From: Callaeas wilsoni
Lineage: Eukaryota; Chordata; Aves; Passeriformes; Callaeidae
Reading direction: 5' to 3'
NCBI GenBank assembly: GCA_013398955.1
Contig: VWPU01003140.1
Span: 1-64,000 of the forward strand
Length of the DNA: 64,000 bases
Shown here: positions 35,901-50,900 of the stretch, piece after piece
How positions within the stretch are numbered: the first letter of the stretch is position 1
How the letters are laid out: the number at the start of each line of letters is the position of its first letter
Notes under the pieces: generated by a model
What the model was told of the DNA's origin: nothing
The model's database searches: none
The model's input: the letters and a program-made list of their open reading frames with translations, nothing else
Made by a program: the position numbers and the translations under genes

Positions 35901-38900
35901 TGCACTTAAATTTACTTTATGAACCAAGAATTTAGTTCTATCTGACATCTGAAGATTTCACCTACATTGAGATGACACTCTTCAGAAAGAAAAAGTTCAG
36001 AGGAATGTAAAATTTTTAACTGACTTGAGAAATAAGCTTAAAAAAAGAACATGAAGTGAGAAAGCATTTACTGATGGGTTAAAATGTTAAATTCTGAATA
36101 TTTTCAAAGGTTCATAGGTCAGATATAACAGGGAAGGCTAGGTTTCAAGAAACATGACAATAAACAGGCTGTGGAATCACGCTTACTGAAAACTACCAAT
36201 ACAAACTGTGGACTAGTTTGTTGGTTTTTTTTCCTAAGGAGCTTTTAATAAAAGAGCTCAAATTTGCTGAAATAGTTTAAGGTCGCCTAGAGTCACTCAA
36301 CTTCTTTTCCACAAAAGACTCCAGGACAGAAGACAATGAAGGGCAAAAATTTAAGCAAGTAAAGGACACTGGAAGCTATGCAAGAGCTAAGAAAGCTTCC
36401 TATTTATTTCACAGCACCTTAGCCAAAAAGAAACCTTGGATTTACTGTATCGAAGCAGATAGGTTTGGGAGAGACCTTAACAGCAGTCTCAGGCATCCAC
36501 ATTGCCAAAGACAGATCATACATTCCCAAGGGACACTGTCACAACCTATTCCTTTAAAAGAAAAAAATTTAAAGGGAGGGAAAAAAGCAGCATTTATTTT
36601 TAAAGGGAAAATATGTATCTCAAGGGATTCAGTGTACTTTGGGAAAATTCTTCAAAGAACATAATGCATTCCCTCTAAACTGTGTCCTGTGAAACCAGTA
36701 GTCAGAGAGGAAAATTCCCTCTTGTAACATTTGCTTAATGGCTGAGCTTCCTACCCCGAGTTCCTGGTGGGCAGGAGCACTTGAAATGATTGACGAGGTC
36801 GATACACGTCCCTCCGTTCTGGCAGGGCTGGAACTGGCACTCATCCACTTCATACTCGCAGTTGACACCCTGGTATCCAGCCACACACTGCCAGCAAAGA
36901 AGGAAGTGTGAATTCTCTTCCAACAGATACACTAGCAGGCACCTTAGAAAGGCTAGCACAGAGGAGAGGAGCCCTCAACGGGGCAGATTAGGACTGCCTT
37001 TGTAGCTGAACAACTGCAAGTGATTTCAAGGGCTGCACAGCCAGCAGCTTAAGCACACAACTCGACCGTGTGACACTCAACAGCACACTGCAAATTTGAA
37101 TTTGAGTGATTTGACTGCTGCAAAACAGAGCAGATCAAATCCTGACACCCTCTAGCACTGAAACTGGCTTAGTAGTTTTGGCTTAAGGTTTACATGAAAC
37201 TCATCCTTTCCCTCTGGGCGTGGGCTTCCAAGGTGTTCTGCCATTCTGGAAAGCTTAGGAAGGTTGATACACCATGATCTCATGGCCTACACTGCTCTCT
37301 GCATCAGCTTTAGGAAACAGAAGGCAGTGGGAAGCATTTCCCACCCTGAGAGGCAAGGGATACTTTGCCCATCCAACAGGGAAAATACAATATTCTTTTA
37401 ATACATTTTACAAGTATTTTAATATAAACCCCACCTCAGGCAAAAAGCCTTTCCAGATAAGAACCCCCTCTCCAATGACACAAAGAGTTCAAATGCTCAT
37501 CAACCACAGCTCCTTCCAATCACACCTCTTAACTGAGTCTTAGAAACCTCTCAGGAACACTGTTTCTGTTACAGCCAAAGTAAAAATTCCTTCCAGGTGC
37601 AGGTTGCTTTTGTCCCCCTCCCTCCTTTCAGGGTACTCCACCACTTGCATGTGTTTCTGATTTCTTCTGATTCCCCGTACCACCACGCCCTAAGCGTTTC
37701 GGCCTCTTCCCAGCAAGCCGCAGTTACCTCGCACTGGTATCCGCCCAGGTGATCCCGGCAGGTGGCTCCGTTCTGGCAGGGGCTGGAGTCGCACTCGTCC
37801 AGCTGCACCTCGCAGTAACTGCCCGTGTAACCCACCTGGCACTGGCAGTGGTGGGTGTTCCCCACGTTGAGGCAGTGCCCAGAGTGCTGGCACAGCTGGT
37901 CCACTGGCACTCCTGAAGCAGAGGTGAATCAAGGGAGCAAACACATTAAAACACGCTCGCTGGCAGGGCTGGTAGCTCAGCCAGGAATGAATACGGGTAG
38001 GCACAATAAATTGAAAAGCTGCAACGTAAAAACTGAAGAGTTACTCCTTAAATTACAGTGGATCAGAACCAAAACTGGCTTCCAAATGAAGTCGCTGCTC
38101 TGTCCTCCTTGGATCACTGGATTCAACACTGGCATGAAGTATTTGTACTCCTGTATTACTTTATCACTGGCTGATGAATACACATCTGAAGTACTACTGC
38201 TGCTCTACAAAGGCTCAATGTTTGTACCTCGAATGTCCCCAAAAAGTACGGGAGCTTGACACCTTTCTCCTTCCACACTGAATCTGCTTGTCCAGGTTTC
38301 CTGGACAAAAGTGGCATGACTGTCCATCTGGCTGGGCTACAAGCCACGTTCCTGGACAAAACTCACTTAAAACCAACATCTTTTACATATACATCACCTG
38401 AAGCAGAAAATTACTACTTTGAGGGGCCGTGGTATAACCTATAAGGCTAAGCAGTGCACTTAGCAATCCGTATTCTCTGCAAAAATACTTACCATGAGTG
38501 ACAAGATGCCTTTCTTGTACAAGGACAACATGTCTTAAACCTGGCCTGCCTGGGATTTAGCAGAAAGGCATGAAGAGCTGGTGCATTTTCCAAAAAGGCA
38601 GCCCATGTAAAACAGCACTACTGGAACTCTGAGACCCCATAAAGTATTTAATTCTTCCTTTCTGATATTTTTGTGAGGGGGAGAATCAAGAAAGCCTTGA
38701 CTCCCAAATACACCCTTGCAGAGAATATTTTTACTTGAGGAGTGACCGTCATCAACCACCTGGAAGCAGAGATCTCTGGGATGTCCACAGGTGCAGGGGG
38801 GAAGGAGATGCACGGGAAACGTTTTCATCTGAGCACAGAGGATGCTGATTTACCTCTCTGTGAAGCTGCCACTTGACACGAGACGCTGGGCACGTCGCAG

Positions 38901-41900
38901 TAGGCGCCAGTCCAGCCAGGTGGACAGACACAGCGAGTCTGGGCCAGAGTCTGGACACACGTGCCTTTGTTCTTACAGGGAGACTTGCTGCACAGATCCA
39001 TAAGTGACTGCAGAGGAAAAAACCCACAGGAAATATGGCAAATGCAGTAGGAAACAGCACTCAGAGAACAAGCTCGAGATGCGAAGGAAGGGAGCTCTGT
39101 AACACTGGTTCCCTGTGGCACTGGAAAGAGCAGGACAGGACTTCCCAAGCCTAAACCAGGTACTTTACTGACAGTCTCATATGCCTAGGAAAGTGCAAGT
39201 GTATAGAGGAATAAACCCCAGATGGCAGCATTATTTCAAAATTCTCACACCTTGCCACGAAGGTGGATCTTCGGCTGGCTTAGTCTGAGAAAATCAGGTT
39301 TTATCTCAGAGTAGCTGTCTAGTTCCACGTGAGCAGGAGGCTTCCAGCTGTTCTCCCTCAGCCCCCCCATCTTCAGTGCTTTTGGAGGATGACAGACGTG
39401 TTCCACATTTTGATCCATACTTTTCCTTTCTATCACTAGCTCACCCTACCTGCTTTTGGCCTCATTTGCCACAGTGTGGTCTCTCTGACTTTTTGTCTTC
39501 CAAGATTCAACTGAAACCCCACAACAGTTTTATGAACTGAAGATGGGCTAAAGTACATTGCTTTTCTTGATTCCTCATATAAAAACAAAGAGTCTAAAAC
39601 ACAGTAAATCATCATATGAAAGTGAAGACCCAAAATAACTGTCTGATGTAATGTAAGCCAGCTGCTAACCATAATTTCATTTTTAAGCAATTCATCTTCA
39701 AATTAATACAGCTATTTGATTGATTTCCAGCTGACTTGAGGAAGGGTGAGGGTTTTAAAGCGAGTAGCACTGAATTTTGGCTGTAAAATGCAATTTCAAT
39801 TGCAGAAAGTTCTGCTTTTCAGATGCAAACTGTCTCCTCACAAAGATTAAAGTAAAAAAAAATCTGTGCTTTCACAGGCAACCAAAAGGAAACTTGGAAT
39901 TAAGTTTTATCACATGTAGTTGAGCGTGAAGAAGAAAAAACACCGAGCCTCTTGCTTCTGCATTTGTAATGAGTAGCTGACTGTTTTACATGCAAATTCT
40001 AAAACTTATGAATCATTGTCTGATTTTGTGCTGCTTATTTAGCTTTGCTAATTAGGTCAAGCCAGTTTACCACTAAGACAAGAACTACAGTGTAGCTGTA
40101 ATCTATAAATCTCTCCAATACAGCTTTGAGAAGTACTTATAAATTTAGAAAGTTCTGGTTCCTTGTGTAAAACGGGTAATACATTACAATCAAGCTTCCC
40201 TGAACATAAAGCAGACTTTCTGAGAATCCACGACGTTTAATTTGGGGAAAGGAACATTAATCCTTTTCCCCAGCAAAAACAAAGCAAACATAACAGAAGA
40301 GGAACTACTGAACTTCACAGTACTTCACGATCACTCTCAATGCTAATTCTCCCAATGAGGTTTAAGTGGTGTGCCCAGAATGCATAATTAGGGCAGAAGA
40401 GGGGCTGCTTTTTTCTATCACTTCATTACTTTGCATTCACTTCCTCCATTAGCAATACCTAGAAACTGACCTGACAATTTAATGTCTAGCAACATTCTTC
40501 TGAAAAAGCACCTCCCCCACTGCCACTAAAATGCTTCTTTCCAACACTCGCTGCTTCACAAAGACGTGTTGGCACGAAAGAGAGCTGCAAAATTCTCACA
40601 AAATTGTAGTGTTTTCGAGCAATTTAAGAAATTCACCACTTTTTTTTAAATGGCAGCACGCAAGACTGCTGGTAAAGGAAGCCAATGCAGTGTTTACCAT
40701 TCCAAAAGCAGAAATAGCCTCAAATCATTCTTGCTGTTTTGATAAGAACAGAATCAAAAGAAAGAACTCTGATTTGAAAAACAGCATTCTGTTTCCACTG
40801 TGCTACGCCAAGTTAGAGTTTTTAATAGGTACTAGTCAGTCATTTACAGTATACAGGGTTTGCAGCTCCTGTGGAAAACTGTAAACTGCCTGAACTTCAG
40901 CGTGCAAGTAAGGCCAGGGATTTTTATTGAGGTTGGGAATAGGACAAGCACGTCATTTACTGCCCCAAAACATTTTCTGGCTTCTCATGGAAAAAAAAAA
41001 AAAAAAATCTACAATCAACTCTAATTAAAATTTACCTCCCTGTAAAAAACGAACCAGTTAAATCTAAATCCTGCTAATCAGACTGATATTCTGCTTTTTG
41101 TTTTGCGCTCGTTTGCTGGTTCGTTTTGTTTTGTTTTTAAGTACAGGACTCTCTTCCATCAGGACAATTTTATGCTTTGAATGAAATGCAGCCATTTTTC
41201 AAGGCTAACAGCTGGTCTTCATTTAAGAAAACTGATCTAGAAAGTTCCAGTGACACCTGTTCTCATAAATAACCACTTTTCTCCTCCTTGCAAACAGACA
41301 GGGGTTGGAACTAGATCATCTTTAAGGTCTCTTCCAGCCCATTCTATGATTTCCAGTTTTGAACAGGGGCACCTAATGGGCCAAGCACCCCTCAGCAGGA
41401 CTGAAGGAACAAGAGCTTTGGCACCTCACAGCTCTCCCAGCCACCTTTGCTGCCGGACAGCTCCAACAACAACGGCCCTGTGCAAAGGAAGCACGAGAGG
41501 TCACCCACCTTGCAGTTCTTGCCGGTGTAGCCCAAGGGACAGATACACCTGTACGTGCCCAGGCTGTCCACGCAGGTGCCCCTGTTCAGGCAAGGACCAG
41601 AGTCACACTCATTGATTTCTGTGAGGCAGAAGGGTCCCGTAAACCCCAAGGGACACTGGCAGGTGAAGGAGTTGATTCCATCCACACAAGTGCCTCCGTT
41701 GAAACAGGAGCTGCCAGAGAGGGGGAAGAAGGGTAAGCTGAGACAAAATGCAATTAGCTCACAGACAAAAGAGAACATAAATGTGACTGAAACAAGGGAA
41801 AAAAGCAAATAACGGGAGCTTCTGACCACTGCTAACTTCTGGCTGAAGAAGCATAAATCAGAAAAGAGCAATCCTAGAGGACTCCAGCTCACCCTGCAGC

Positions 41901-44900
41901 TCCCTGTCTTTTACCTCAGCACACCGAGAAAGTAAAGCAGGGTTTTAATGAGTCATTAGTGATGGATGTAACTTATTTAATGAAATCTTCCCAGCTTCAA
42001 TGTGACCGCAAACAGTACCTCGTGTGGCTTGCTCAAAAAGATAAATTTTATTACAAATTACAGTTGTATTACAAATTATGAGAAACAAAATGGTTTGCCT
42101 TTTCTGAAATCTTCAAAGGAGCCAGAGGTATGGTTTCTCAAGGAAAAAGTCCATACAACATGCAAAACACAAGCATGTGCTTCACTGAAATTATGTGAAA
42201 ATATTGGTATTGCTAAATCCCTTCCTTCTCTTCTCATGAGAATCTTAAGTCCTGATTTGTAAAACTACTCATACATGCCCTGGCAGAATTCAGATCAAAG
42301 GAATTATCCCACTTCCCCCCAATCTTCTGATCATAAGAAATTCTGCCAGATTAGATGTCCTAGGGAGAAGTGACTGGGAAGGTTTGGAGAATTGATGCCT
42401 CATGCAAAATCGACTCATTTTTCCTTGTAAGGGAACACCTGCTCCTCTGAGAATAACCCTAGATCAGACTTGAGATAATCAGTTCGATAACATCCCCAAA
42501 CCAAATGCGTGCCTGCTATCTGCTTTGTGCACCGTCAAAGGGTATTTCCATGAGAGAAGCCACTGACTCACCTTCCTGAACTCACAGTGCAGGGAAGCAG
42601 GTTTTAGATATCGAAATGCTGACTGTGATTACGGTAGAGATGTCAACATTAACCTACTTATCAGACATCCAACTGCGTATCGGAGAAGTTCCTCTGTCGT
42701 GGGGGCTGAACTCTGCTTCACAGGGAGAACAAAGTGCCCTCTGCATTGGTGGCAAAGCAGGGAAGACAGAGGAGCTGCCCACACTCGGTGTTTCACTGAA
42801 ACCAGGTACCGAGAGGACAGGGCACTCTCCCATGGGCAGCTTCTCACACGGCACACGGAAGAATTGTTTGACCCAAATTCAAATGAGCCAACCACCGTGG
42901 TGCTCTTAAGCCCAGCTGGGTAATTTTGGTTGAGAAGGTGTGACTGGTTTAGCTTGGCTGAGCGTTGAAAATTGCTACATCCTTAATTCATACCTGCAAG
43001 ACTGGTTCCTGTCCTGACTGATAACAAAAACAGGATGAACCTCAGGGAAGAGGCAGGAGTTCTGCTAAAACACCCAGCATACTTCACTCGATCAAACAAC
43101 TGTTGTGCAAATTAAACACACCCTCATCAGTGACACAATCCTGTTCTTAAGAAAAAGATATTACAATGCCTCCTCCTCAAATGCAATTTTATAAAAGGTA
43201 GCAAGGACCTTTTGTATTTGTGCAGAAAACACATAAGAAAACCAAGAGTTTTGCATAATTTGTCTCTGGTAACTAGACTAGAACAGACTACTTCTTAAGT
43301 TTTTTTTCAACCATTGCAAGTTTAAAAGAAATTGTTAGAAATTGTTCCCCATTCGAGAATCTAAAGTTACTTACATCAATCCTAATGAACCTTAAAATAA
43401 ATATGCAGGCAGATGATGGAATCACAGGTTTAACTCTCAAAGAGCTCTTAAAACTACCACATGAACCATTTATATAAGGACCAGTTGTTGTGCATTTTAA
43501 CTCAGTTCCACACCTCCCCCTCCAGAACTACCTCAGGTTTTATCTCAACACTGCTAAACCACATCCAATTTGTGAGCATTAAAAGATCTCTGATGATTAA
43601 ATCTTTCCAGTACAGAATTTAGTGGATTTAGTGTTTCTCCTGGTTGCTTCTTCATATCACTTGTTGTCAGTAACTCAGGACAAACTTATTTTTGTTGCCT
43701 TTCTAACAGTTGGCCATTGCTTCTGTTTTTTCTCAACAGAGTAACCATTCATAACCAATTATTTCCCCTCCCCTATGTGATACTGGCCTTATAAAAATAC
43801 GAATTATTTATATTTCAATAAGCTAGCGTCTCTAACTGTTTTAACTTTTGTTAAACACCGTCAAATTCATCCTGCAATGGAACTAAGTTCCTAACTAGTT
43901 GTTAGAAGAAACTGAGGACCAGGCAACTGCCTTTCAGCTAAGCCAGCTTCCCTCGCAAGAGCCACGAGTACGCCTGTGACGAACGGCAGGGAAAGAGAAC
44001 TGCCCAGGTCAGAAGGTGTTTCTGAGCTGGACTGAAGGCAGCAGCACCCGGCGCGGGGAGCTGCCTCACCTCTCGGTGCACTCATCGATGTTGTTCTCGC
44101 AGTTGGTGCCCTCGAACCCCGGCGGGCACTTGCAGGTGTAGCTGTTGACAAAGTGGGTGCACGTGCCCCCGTTCCTGCACGGCTCGCTCAGACACTCGTT
44201 GGTGTCTGTCTGACACTTATCCCCGTGAAATCCGGGCAGGCAGATGCACGAGAAGGAGTTGATCCCATCCACGCACGAAGCTCCGTTCTGGCAGGGATCT
44301 GAGACAGAGGCATCACAGTGAGTGTTAAAATGGGTAACGGTGAAGGGCCAGGCCTAGAGTAGCTGCCTTTGTGGGAAAAAAAAAGGTATCACACGGCCCA
44401 GAGTGTGACAGAGTACTGACAAGTTTCTCTGAGCCACTTTATGGAACAGGTAACTGCAAAGCGTTATCAATAACAAATTCACAAGGTGTGCATCGAGGCC
44501 AACCTTCAGGGCCTAAAGGTTTCCCTGCTGGAATTTTTTTTAACCAAGACCCAAAGCCTCTCAGTTTAAAATTCAAACGCTGCTTTTTGCGACAGATGCC
44601 TACAGATACAATAAAAACAGAGCAGCAACTGTTTCTTCTTCCTTACCAAGTTTTATTCAAAAGAGAACTCAGCACATTCTCTCTTTTCCAGACTCTGCTT
44701 AACACCAGAGAGACCTTGAGTGCTGAATTTTCAGCATGAACGCAGTCCAGTCAAATCAAATGTGTATGTGTATATTAGCACACATACGAGCACTTCTGCA
44801 TTACTGAGCACTTGACATTTTTCCCAGCATCAAAGACTGACTGGGGAGAGGCTGGCAGAAAAGCTCACAAACCCATACACCACCTTGGATTCTCCTCAAT

Positions 44901-47900
44901 CACTGCAATTGATATTTTCTTTATCCCTGCCCTGCTCTTGCTACTTGCATACCACTGTTTTTTGGTCTAAGCCACCTCCTACTACTGTATTCCTTCTGCT
45001 TCCACAAGTACCAGTCTGCCTGAAAGATTTCTGCCATTCACTAATTTCTTCCTGCTTTTCTCCTTCCACTTTTGGATTTAAGACCCACATTCCTGAAGCC
45101 AGATTCCTTTTCTACTCTGCATTCCACAGAGGAAAAGCCTAATAGATGAAGGCAGAGAGGGAAACTGGGAGGGGGGAGGACAAAGGGAGAAAGCACGGGG
45201 GTTGAAAAATAGGTTACTGAGCCTTTTTTTTGATTTAGGACTACCTTTAAGTTCTACTAAAATATGAACTTGAAAAGGCAAGCAGACTCCACCAAAAATT
45301 CGCAGTTTATCATCAGTACAGGATAATTCTGTTTACTGGGAAATGAAGAAAAGAAATGTGAAAGGTAATTAAAGCTCCTGTATTGACCGAGAAATATGCT
45401 CACATGTTAAAAATTTGTGTTATGAGACACACCTGCATCCATTTAAAGGTCATTTGACTACTGCAGAGAAAAAGCACATTCAAAGCAAGACCCCTGGCAG
45501 CTATAAAACGTTGTGTCTGTGGCAGCCAGCCATGTATGAGCGAAGCCAAAAGCTGTGCCTTAATTGTCTGTGCCACACATTTACTGACAGAAGGAGGAGA
45601 CTCAGGTACCAACTTTTCAATAAATTCCTGTTGTTGGAGGGTTTGTTTGCTTCACAGATTAAAGACATTTGGCTCAAGGCATGGAAGGTTTTTGTTATGC
45701 TAAATGAAATCAGCTGTAGCAGTAATGTGACATGCTTCTTCGACCTCCTGGGTGTGCTGCCTAAGACAACACGGGGTGAATCTCACAGCTCTCAGAACAC
45801 TTGGGAGGAGGGAGAGAGATGTCCCAGCTGTTCGAGACAGAAAGATGAGCACTTGGAAAACATTTCTATCTTCAGACACCCACACAAAAACTAACAGGAC
45901 AGGCAATAATTTTGTTGGCTTCAGTAAGCAAAGCTTTGGGTCACTGCACCGTGACACTTTTTGTACTGTACCTGTTTGCTCAGAAAGAAGGAATCAAAAG
46001 CTCCAGCAGAGCCAGACATCTCAGCAGTTCTCTGAGCAGTGCTGCTCTGGGGGCTCCCACGGTAACTTTTGCTAATAAACTTGTTTGGATCCTTCTTCAC
46101 AGCAGTCACGAATTTACATTTATTTTTTCCAATGCAAAACACAATTTGCTAAGTTCATGCCTAAAGTCTTCAAAACTCCACTTTGGTTTTAAGCTGACAG
46201 TAAAAAATAGGGGATTGGGGTTTTTTTTGGTTTTGGGGTGGCAGTTTCGGGTTTTTTTGCTCATTTGGTTTAGTTGCGTTTTTTTAAAGACCCGGCCAAT
46301 CTAAGAATTACAGCATTGTGAACTCTTCCAAGGTTTGATAAAGCACTTTTCAAATAGTAACAGATGAACTTTTAAACACGTGACATTTCTCAGGAGACTC
46401 TGATTTTATCTGATGATGGTATAGATTATGCCCAGTAAGAAAAAGAAGCTAGTATGTATTTGGTTTCCTTTGTAAACAGCAGTGTCAAGGACCCGAAATT
46501 AATACTTGTTTTCTTGCAATTTGAGCCGTTTCAGTACTCATCAGTGCCTGGGCTGCCCTCCTGCAACTGATACCTATCCCAGAACAGGGGGGCCTTCCTG
46601 CTGCTTAATCTGTTTTCAAATATGGATTAACTGGAACTGCAACAGGACCCACTCTTCCCAGAATATTTGTGTCAGACAGACATTTCAGGAAAGACTGCTA
46701 TAACCCCAGATTCCCACCACACCTCAATCAAACTTAACGCTGAAATACAGGTAAGCCCTGCAGTGGCACTTTAGCTTGATGTATTAAAATTTCAGGCAAA
46801 TATAATTTTGCAATTAACAGTGCTTCTTATTAAAGTATGTAAACTCTAAGGACCTTTTCAAGCTAAGGATCTGGGAACAACAACTGCAATCACTTAGGAC
46901 ACTGTGGTCCATTTCTAAGAGCCAAACATGATGGATTTTGATTGCCTCAAACAGCATAAAGCTAAAGTTTGTTGTTTTTTTTTTTTTCCTTTTGGTAAGA
47001 GATTATAAAAGAACATTCAGAATCTGCCAAACGGCAGTGAGCAAACTCATTTTTAGGAAAAACTGGAGAACACCGAGCAGTGTGCTGATACCCACTGGAA
47101 AGGCAGTCGTCGATGTTGCTGTCACAGTCCCCTCCCGTGAAGCCAGGCCGACACTCACACAGGTAACTGCCCTGGATGTTGTGGCACAGAGCGTGGTTTT
47201 TGCAGGGCTTGGAGAGACACTCATCGATATCCACGGTACACCTTTCCCCTGGAACGCGGAGAGTCCACGGGTGAGACCCCTCACAGAGCAGCGGCCGAGA
47301 GGCTCGGGGCCAGCACCGAAAGCACAGCACGCTCCCCGTGCACCTCACCTTCCCAGCCAGGGGCACACTGGCAGGTGTAGCCTTCCGAGTCAGGAGATTC
47401 TTGGCAGACTCCCGAGTTCTCACAAGGATTAGGGGAACAAGGAGAAACCACCACCTGGCAGTTCACACCTGGAGAGCAGAACGGGAAAAAGCTGAAGAAT
47501 ATGCTGCTGAGAGCTCGGTGCTTCTTGGAAGAATGAGCAGAGAGGTTGTAACTCGCACGACTATCCCACGCAGCAGTGGACAGCACTGCCACGTTTTGAA
47601 CAACCTCAGCAGAAGGAAAAGGAGAGCAGAGCACTCCTCACGGGCTCACTGTAGAAGCAGCCATGGTCATCTCGAGTTTAATGCCCCTCCGATTCCCAGC
47701 ATTTATGTAAATGTCATAATTTACAAAGAAAATTAAGCTAAGCTTCCAACAGGACATTTCTTAACGAGTCCAAACAAGGCTTAGACAAGCCCTTGCAAGT
47801 ATTCTACTACTGTATCATGTCTACAGGAACTGACTGTAGTTTAACCTCGTACAAACATGGCATTTCCCATCTTTATTACTATTTCCACAAAGTTTAATGA

Positions 47901-50900
47901 AAAGAAATGACACTAAAGGTGTGATGAAGTAAAAAGGAAAAAGATAACAAACTTTTCTCTGAATTTTCACCTTTGAATCCTTTCCTACAGGTACACCTGT
48001 ATCCATTCAAGAGATCCTCACAAGTTCCTCCATTCTGGCATGGGTTTGATTTACATTCATTCCCTTCTGTTGAACAGTAATCTCCTACCCAGCCTGGGTC
48101 GCAGACACACTTGTACCTTGAAAGGCAAAACAGCAGTTATTTTAGAGCATTCTGAAGTAACTCCTCTACTGATTTCTCCTGCAGATTAGTTTTGGAGAGA
48201 AAAATCAGAAGAATTCTCTTTAGAAGAGTGCTAAGTTACTTTGGATTGTTTACCCCTCTGCTGTATAGTTTTGAAAATACTGAAAATAAACCCTCCCTTA
48301 AAACTACACTTCCCTTGTTACAGTTTTCACAGTGCTCAGTCAACCAGCAATATGTTTCTGCTTTGATAAGACCATCTCAACAGAGAGAAAAAAAAAAGAA
48401 GATTAAAAAAAAAGTGGAGGGGAACAATAGGTTCCAAAGATAACTAGACTGATTTAATACCAAGTAGTGGTTTCAAATGAAAACAGCTGGCTGGGAGCAG
48501 GAGCAATCTTCTCCATCACGTTTCAAAATCTGAAGTAGAGCACACCCCACCCACATGACACAGAACCAAGGACCTGGTGAATCACGCTGGACTCAGGCCA
48601 CACAACACACACTGGCCTCTCTCCCTGCCCTGCAAACACAGCTTCTTTTACCTGGCCCAGCGTGAGGTGTCCGTGGGTATAAATGCAAAGTGACAGATGA
48701 CAGACAAGACCAACAAAAATCTGTTTTCCGAGCTTACAAGGAGGCTGAATTAGCAATAAAGGCGGCGTTCCTGCAGCTCCAGGGAAAGTGCTGCATCCTG
48801 CCCTACAGAGCTACCTGCAGCAGTAAATCACTTCCTTGCCCAAGTGCTGACACTTCCCAGGATGCAGCACATATTTGGGAGGCTATTCCATGTACAGCTG
48901 AGAATTTTCACAAACAAAACATCCCCAGACTTACCATTACCAAAAAAAAGTCTGATTTAGGGCTCCCAAAATCAGTATTTGGTCTTCCTGGATGGGAAGA
49001 TTCAGAAGCAACTACTGCCACCAAAACAGCCAGAGAGAATTTCCCTTTCTTTTCTCAGACATGCAACAATATGAGTAAAGCTGACAAAATCTCAGCTGTG
49101 GACAAAGTGTCCTGGGTCAAACATCCATTGCTGGTGCAAAAGTTGTCAGCCTGTTCCCTGATGCAGTGCTTGGTTAGGAAGAACAGCACTAGCCAATAGA
49201 GGTAAGTCCCCATGCTCGAAGCTTAGGTTTTGATGGAATAGATTGCTGCTGCTCCCCAAAGATTTAATTTGGAACCACTTCTTTCTTTTAATTGCATTCA
49301 TTCAGCTCACTAGAATCACCAAACCCTCCCTCTAGATGGTGGCAGTACACCCTGCACTACGTGCCCATGCAAAACCAGCAAACAGCACAAGGCAGGACAG
49401 GAGAACCTCTGCTGAAACACCAGGCTGCAGCTGGTGAATGAAGGTCTACACCTTCCTGTGATTATGTCATAGGCATCAGATAAACTGGGACCCTAATGTG
49501 AGCAATTCGAGAAAAATCAGAAGTTGGAGGCGTGGACAAAGCAAGAAGCAGCAACAGGGACAAAGAAGAAGCAGCAGGTAGGTTTAACAGGGACTCACCC
49601 AGCAGCAACGTGCGTGCAGTTGCCGTGCACGCAGGGGCTGCTGAGGCAGCCATCTGCCTGGGCCTGGCAGTGCGGGTGGTGGAAGCCCTCGGGACACACG
49701 CACCGAAAGCCGTTCACCTCGTTCACGCACGTCCCGCCGTTGTGGCAAGGGCTGGACGTGCACTCGTCGATGTCCGTGTTACACCGGGGGCCTGGGGAAA
49801 CCAACGCTTTCTGAGCGGCATTTCTCAAAGGAGTGCCAGAGCGTCTGCGAGAACACACACTGAGACGCAGCTCAGGGAAGCCAGCGCAGCAGCACGGAGC
49901 TCACACGCCTCCGTGCTTTAACTCAAGCATTTCTGAGAGATGCAGCACTTCCCTGTGCCTGGAAAACAGCACTCGCACTCAGCAAGTATTAACAAACCAT
50001 TCCAGAGTCTCCACTAAAAATCGCCGGTTAATACTGATTAGGAAAGCAAAAATCACTCAGCTGTATCATGCTTGCAACAAACCTCTTGAGCTCCACTTGT
50101 CATAGCCCTGCTCCTCTGCTTTGAAGTACCTACCCTTTGAACAACCAATACTGCCCAAATGTCTGCAGTAAATACAGTTCTTGCGGTTTATTGCGCAAAA
50201 GGGGCTCTAAAAAACACCGTTTCCTGTTTTGCCTGCCTCTGATTACGGCTGCAAGATCCTTGAAGTAGTGACCAAAAGGCCTTTGTGAGGCTGGAAAGCT
50301 AAACAGAGTGAACGATGCAGTAAGTTGAAAGCATTTTTAACATAAGGAAATGACAAAGTAACAAGACCCCGTGCAAGCCAGCTCCTTAAAGCTGGAATAT
50401 GCCAATTCATCGTATTACTGAATTATTTTAACAGCGTAACAGTAGGAAATCCAGCAGGATAACAAATGTGGTATGCCAGCCACACAGAAGAGTGGGAGGC
50501 AGGAGCGACCAGGATAATCCCTCATCTTATTCTGGGGACCAGAGGGTACCACCATGCCAGAGCCACGGGAAGGAAGGAAGGAACGCCAGACGTTTAGAAA
50601 GACGCCAAGAGAAAAGCACAGGACACGTGAAACCTTTTAGTGCCCTTTCTAATGAATTTCAGATCTATTCTAATTGGAATCATTCAGTAATAAACAGTAA
50701 CAAACGTGATGAGAAAACTGTAATAAACAGTACCAACTGCCTCAGCAAAAATTATTTTGTATTTTGTATTACCCTACTTGGCTCAAAACACAAAGTCCCT
50801 TATAAACAGTGGTGAGATGTGCTTTAGTAATCACAAAAAGTCCTGATGTTGACTCACCATTCTAAACATGGATCCAGAGGTGTCTAACCACTTTTTTTTC

